From Solen grandis (taxonomy: Eukaryota; Mollusca; Bivalvia; Adapedonta; Solenidae): DNA of 64,000 nt. Shown here in pieces: positions 61,316 through 64,000 of the stretch (position 1 is the first letter of the stretch; each line of letters begins with the position of its first letter). The notes under the pieces were generated by a model that was given only the letters and a program-made list of their open reading frames with translations, had not been told where the DNA came from and did no database searches. Where the stretch lies: contig CM037782.1 of NCBI GenBank assembly GCA_021229015.1, positions 42,871,224 through 42,935,223 of the forward strand, given 5' to 3'. A program made the position numbers and the translations under genes.

Positions 61316-64000
61316 TACAACATTTGCCATTGTAAAATGGTTGTTGTAGGGAGGGAGTTGTAGACCAATATCTATTGATGTCCAGACCATATTCCCAGAT
61401 AAATAGATAGATACCATGCAAATATATAGATAGAAATTTATTACCAAAAGAAAATTGTGTGAGTGCATGTTTGCTGATATGATTTTGATTCTACATTGGA
61501 TAGACAGACAGGCAAATAAAATATTATGTGTAATTTCCATTCTAAATTGTTTAGGTAGGTAGGTAGGTAATTTAGATTAAATAATTATATAGATAGATAA
61601 AGGATTTATACATATTTAATTTTTTTTTTTTTAGGTTTAATTACAATGTTAAAATTGATTTGTAGTTGATAGCCTGGCTTTCCAATCTGATACTGTCTCC
61701 TGGCTGACATCATCCCTTTCACCTGTCAATCAGGAAATGGAATTTCTAGATTTTAGAACTGTATACTTACGATATATTCACCAGTAATAATGTCTTACTT
61801 GGCATGTAACTGAGAAAAATCCTTTTTAAAAATATGATTCAAAGAGCATTTGTTGAAATTTAAACCTCCATTATTTTATTTGCTCATCAGTATATCAAAC
61901 AAATGTAATTACTGCTCCCCAATCAAAGTACAGCATGGAATCAAGATAATAAAAAAAAGGATGCAGCAATTTTAATAACCTTTGAAATTCAAATGTATTG
62001 ATCAGTCTCTAAATCCTTTCTAAATGCAGGTCAGGTTTAACGGTCAGTCAGTACATCAAACATATAGTCTACTCCAGCTTTTACCAGTTACTTGCACTTC
62101 ATAACTGACAATCTTTTATCAAAGTGACTCTTGAATGATCATTAAGTACCATCTAAATGATATGAAAATTAACAAAGGAACAAACGGAAAAAGCGCATTA
62201 ATCTTTTTCCCAGCAACTCTTTAGAATATTAGGTTAATTGGCGTGATAGGGGGTACCAGCCAGTAAACAAGTTGTCTCATAAGATTTACACTTAACATAT
62301 TTTTGGCTAATAGGCTGTCAATGCCATTGTTTGGAGGTACATCAGACCATTAGGGAAGAAAATGCAATGACAGTTAACCGTTGTAGGGAATAACCATATG
62401 GAGGCAAATTTGAATGTTAATTCCTTCGGAGGAATAAAAAAACACTGTTATAGGGAGGGAGCCATCATAGAGAATAACTAGCTGTTAACGGAGGAAGCAC
62501 TGTGTAAGGGGACATCTGTAGGTTTATATGTTGGGACACCTGTAAGCTTATATGCTGGGGGAATGTAGGGAGATACTGTTCAGTTTATATGTTATGTTTG
62601 GTGTCTTGTGTAGGTTGTATGTTAGAAAGGTATTGGGAGATGAGTGTGGGTTAAGACTTGAATATACTTTTTGGTTTTGTATTTCTGCTGTCATTGTCAA
62701 AATCAAGCGTCTAAAACCTTACTTGGAGACAAATGATGATTGCTTCCTTAGACAGCAGTTTCTGCTTGGTTAGTCTCAGCAGCTCAGTGGATAAGCCATC
62801 AGTGGCCATATTGTCTTAATTAATGACTGTCTGCAGACATGCTATAAATCCTTTTGCATTTGAAAACACCTCAGAAAAGGCTACAGCTATCCAGATTGTG
62901 CAGTTAAAGCTACATATTATCATTTAAGTAGTATGTTGGTAATCAAAACAGTTTTGTATGATAATTTTGAAAAACATGTTTTTACCTTGTGAAATTGCAC
63001 ATGCACAGGAGTTGATAGGATTTGTAAACCAGCTGTAGTTTATTTTACATGTCATACATGTTAAAACTAAGAATTCTCAGCATGGTGTTAATGTACCACC
63101 ATACATTCAGTCTGACTGCAGTGTGTCACAATGGCTGAGACAAATTGTTTTTACTGGAGTCCTGCAGGGAAACATATTGGACAGACCATTTAAATTCCAT
63201 TTTGTTTTCATTTGACTAGGGGATGTGGAGTTCCTGATAGACGGGATTTATTATAGTCTCACCTGTTATACAATATATCTCAAGCAAGCTACTTTTGGCT
63301 GAGTGGCTGTTTTCTCTTTAAGGGATTCCAGGAATAGGGATTTTTGTATTCATTTCAGCGTATCCAAAACTTGACTAATGTTAGGTGTTCAGTGTTTTCC
63401 TTGGAGAGTTCTTCCTAGTCATTATTCTGTGACCTTAATTGAACATACTGCACTCAGCTGTAAGGTTGAGATCTCTAGACCATTATCATTACAACCTCAG
63501 TGCCTTGGATATTGTCTTCTTCTGATGCTTTGTTGTCATGATTATCATGATTATCTTCTTGTTGATTCTTATCTTATTCAGTCAGAAAGAGACTTCAAGC
63601 TGATAAAAATAAATGATTAACTCTGATATGTAAGGTTAAAGTAAGTTGGGTCTGTGAGTCATGTTGGTGGTCGTGCTTTATCCTGTACAAAATTGGAAAT
63701 GATTAACATTTCATATTGCATATCTCACTGACATTAGCAGGGGTTTACTTAAGGATTTGACTTTCACTTGTCCAAGGGGCAAGTTATTTTGAACATCTAT
63801 TAGCCCCCCAGTGAAAAAAGGTTGCCCGATCTTGAGTTAGTTGGTGTTTGTTAATGTTTAAAACTAAATATGTGCAATATTAAGGTGGATTTTAGTTAAT
63901 ATGTATCAAAGACAGTTTGCAGGCATTTTACCCCTGATATACTATAGAAAATAAAAAAAACGAAAGATTTCATTTACATAAATAAACTTGCCCACCGGGC

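Larger units (their letters stand above)
34067..64000. other. 30 kb without a supported exon; probable long intron before PDZ8
   Basis: No open frame here resembles a PDZ domain or any other family that I recognise on either strand. It holds elements G, B2, F3, E2, C2, I, D2 and L, a pogo-like MITE, CTCAAA MITEs, tRNA-derived SINEs and minisatellites at 39.9, 42.4, 46.2-48.2 and 60.9-61.3 kb. 58000-60500 and 61700-64000 show AT-rich sequence with nothing recognised. That it is one intron is inferred from the open donor at 34067 and the missing PDZ8. Confidence 0.6.

Overview
The window looks like nuclear DNA of a mollusc, most likely a bivalve. The sequence is AT-rich, GT-AG introns separate short GC-richer exons, and the introns carry short non-autonomous elements with 120-230 bp internal tandem repeats, an architecture I associate with the bivalve 'pearl'/DINE-like (Helentron-related) elements. 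The species cannot be named from sequence alone.

One protein-coding gene is supported, on the + strand. It is the central part of a multi-PDZ scaffold orthologous to vertebrate MPDZ (MUPP1) and PATJ. Fourteen exons between 2068 and 34066, plus one candidate 21-nt microexon, join without a frameshift. They encode the end of PDZ4, all of PDZ5, a long acidic and proline-rich linker, PDZ6, PDZ7 and the linker ending in an EFGYS motif that precedes PDZ8. The N-terminal part (L27, PDZ1-3, start of PDZ4) must lie upstream of base 1. PDZ8 onward must lie beyond base 64000, or exons are missing. In known relatives the protein is an apical/tight-junction scaffold in the Crumbs-PALS1 polarity complex.

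Layout: 1-2067 intron with element A1; 2068-5146 PDZ4 end, PDZ5 and the large linker exon; 5147-20331 introns with element A2, element B1 and three minisatellites, interrupted by three small in-phase linker exons; 20332-21482 PDZ6; 21483-29267 a 7.8 kb intron with the microexon, elements D1, F1, C1, a piggyBac-like foldback MITE and a 100-N assembly gap; 29268-32691 PDZ7; 33007-34066 post-PDZ7 linker; 34067-64000 about 30 kb with no coding exon that I can support, filled with elements B2, C2, D2, E2, F3, G and L, a pogo-like MITE, tRNA-derived SINEs and several minisatellites.

The most interesting non-coding signal is that at least eight element families with unrelated bodies share one end plan. 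They start after a T-run (TTTTTA), have a 5' foldback, carry an inverted copy of that sequence near the 3' end, then usually a short hairpin, and end in TCTTGTT or TCTAGTT. A complete example with no core repeats lies at 57521-57662.
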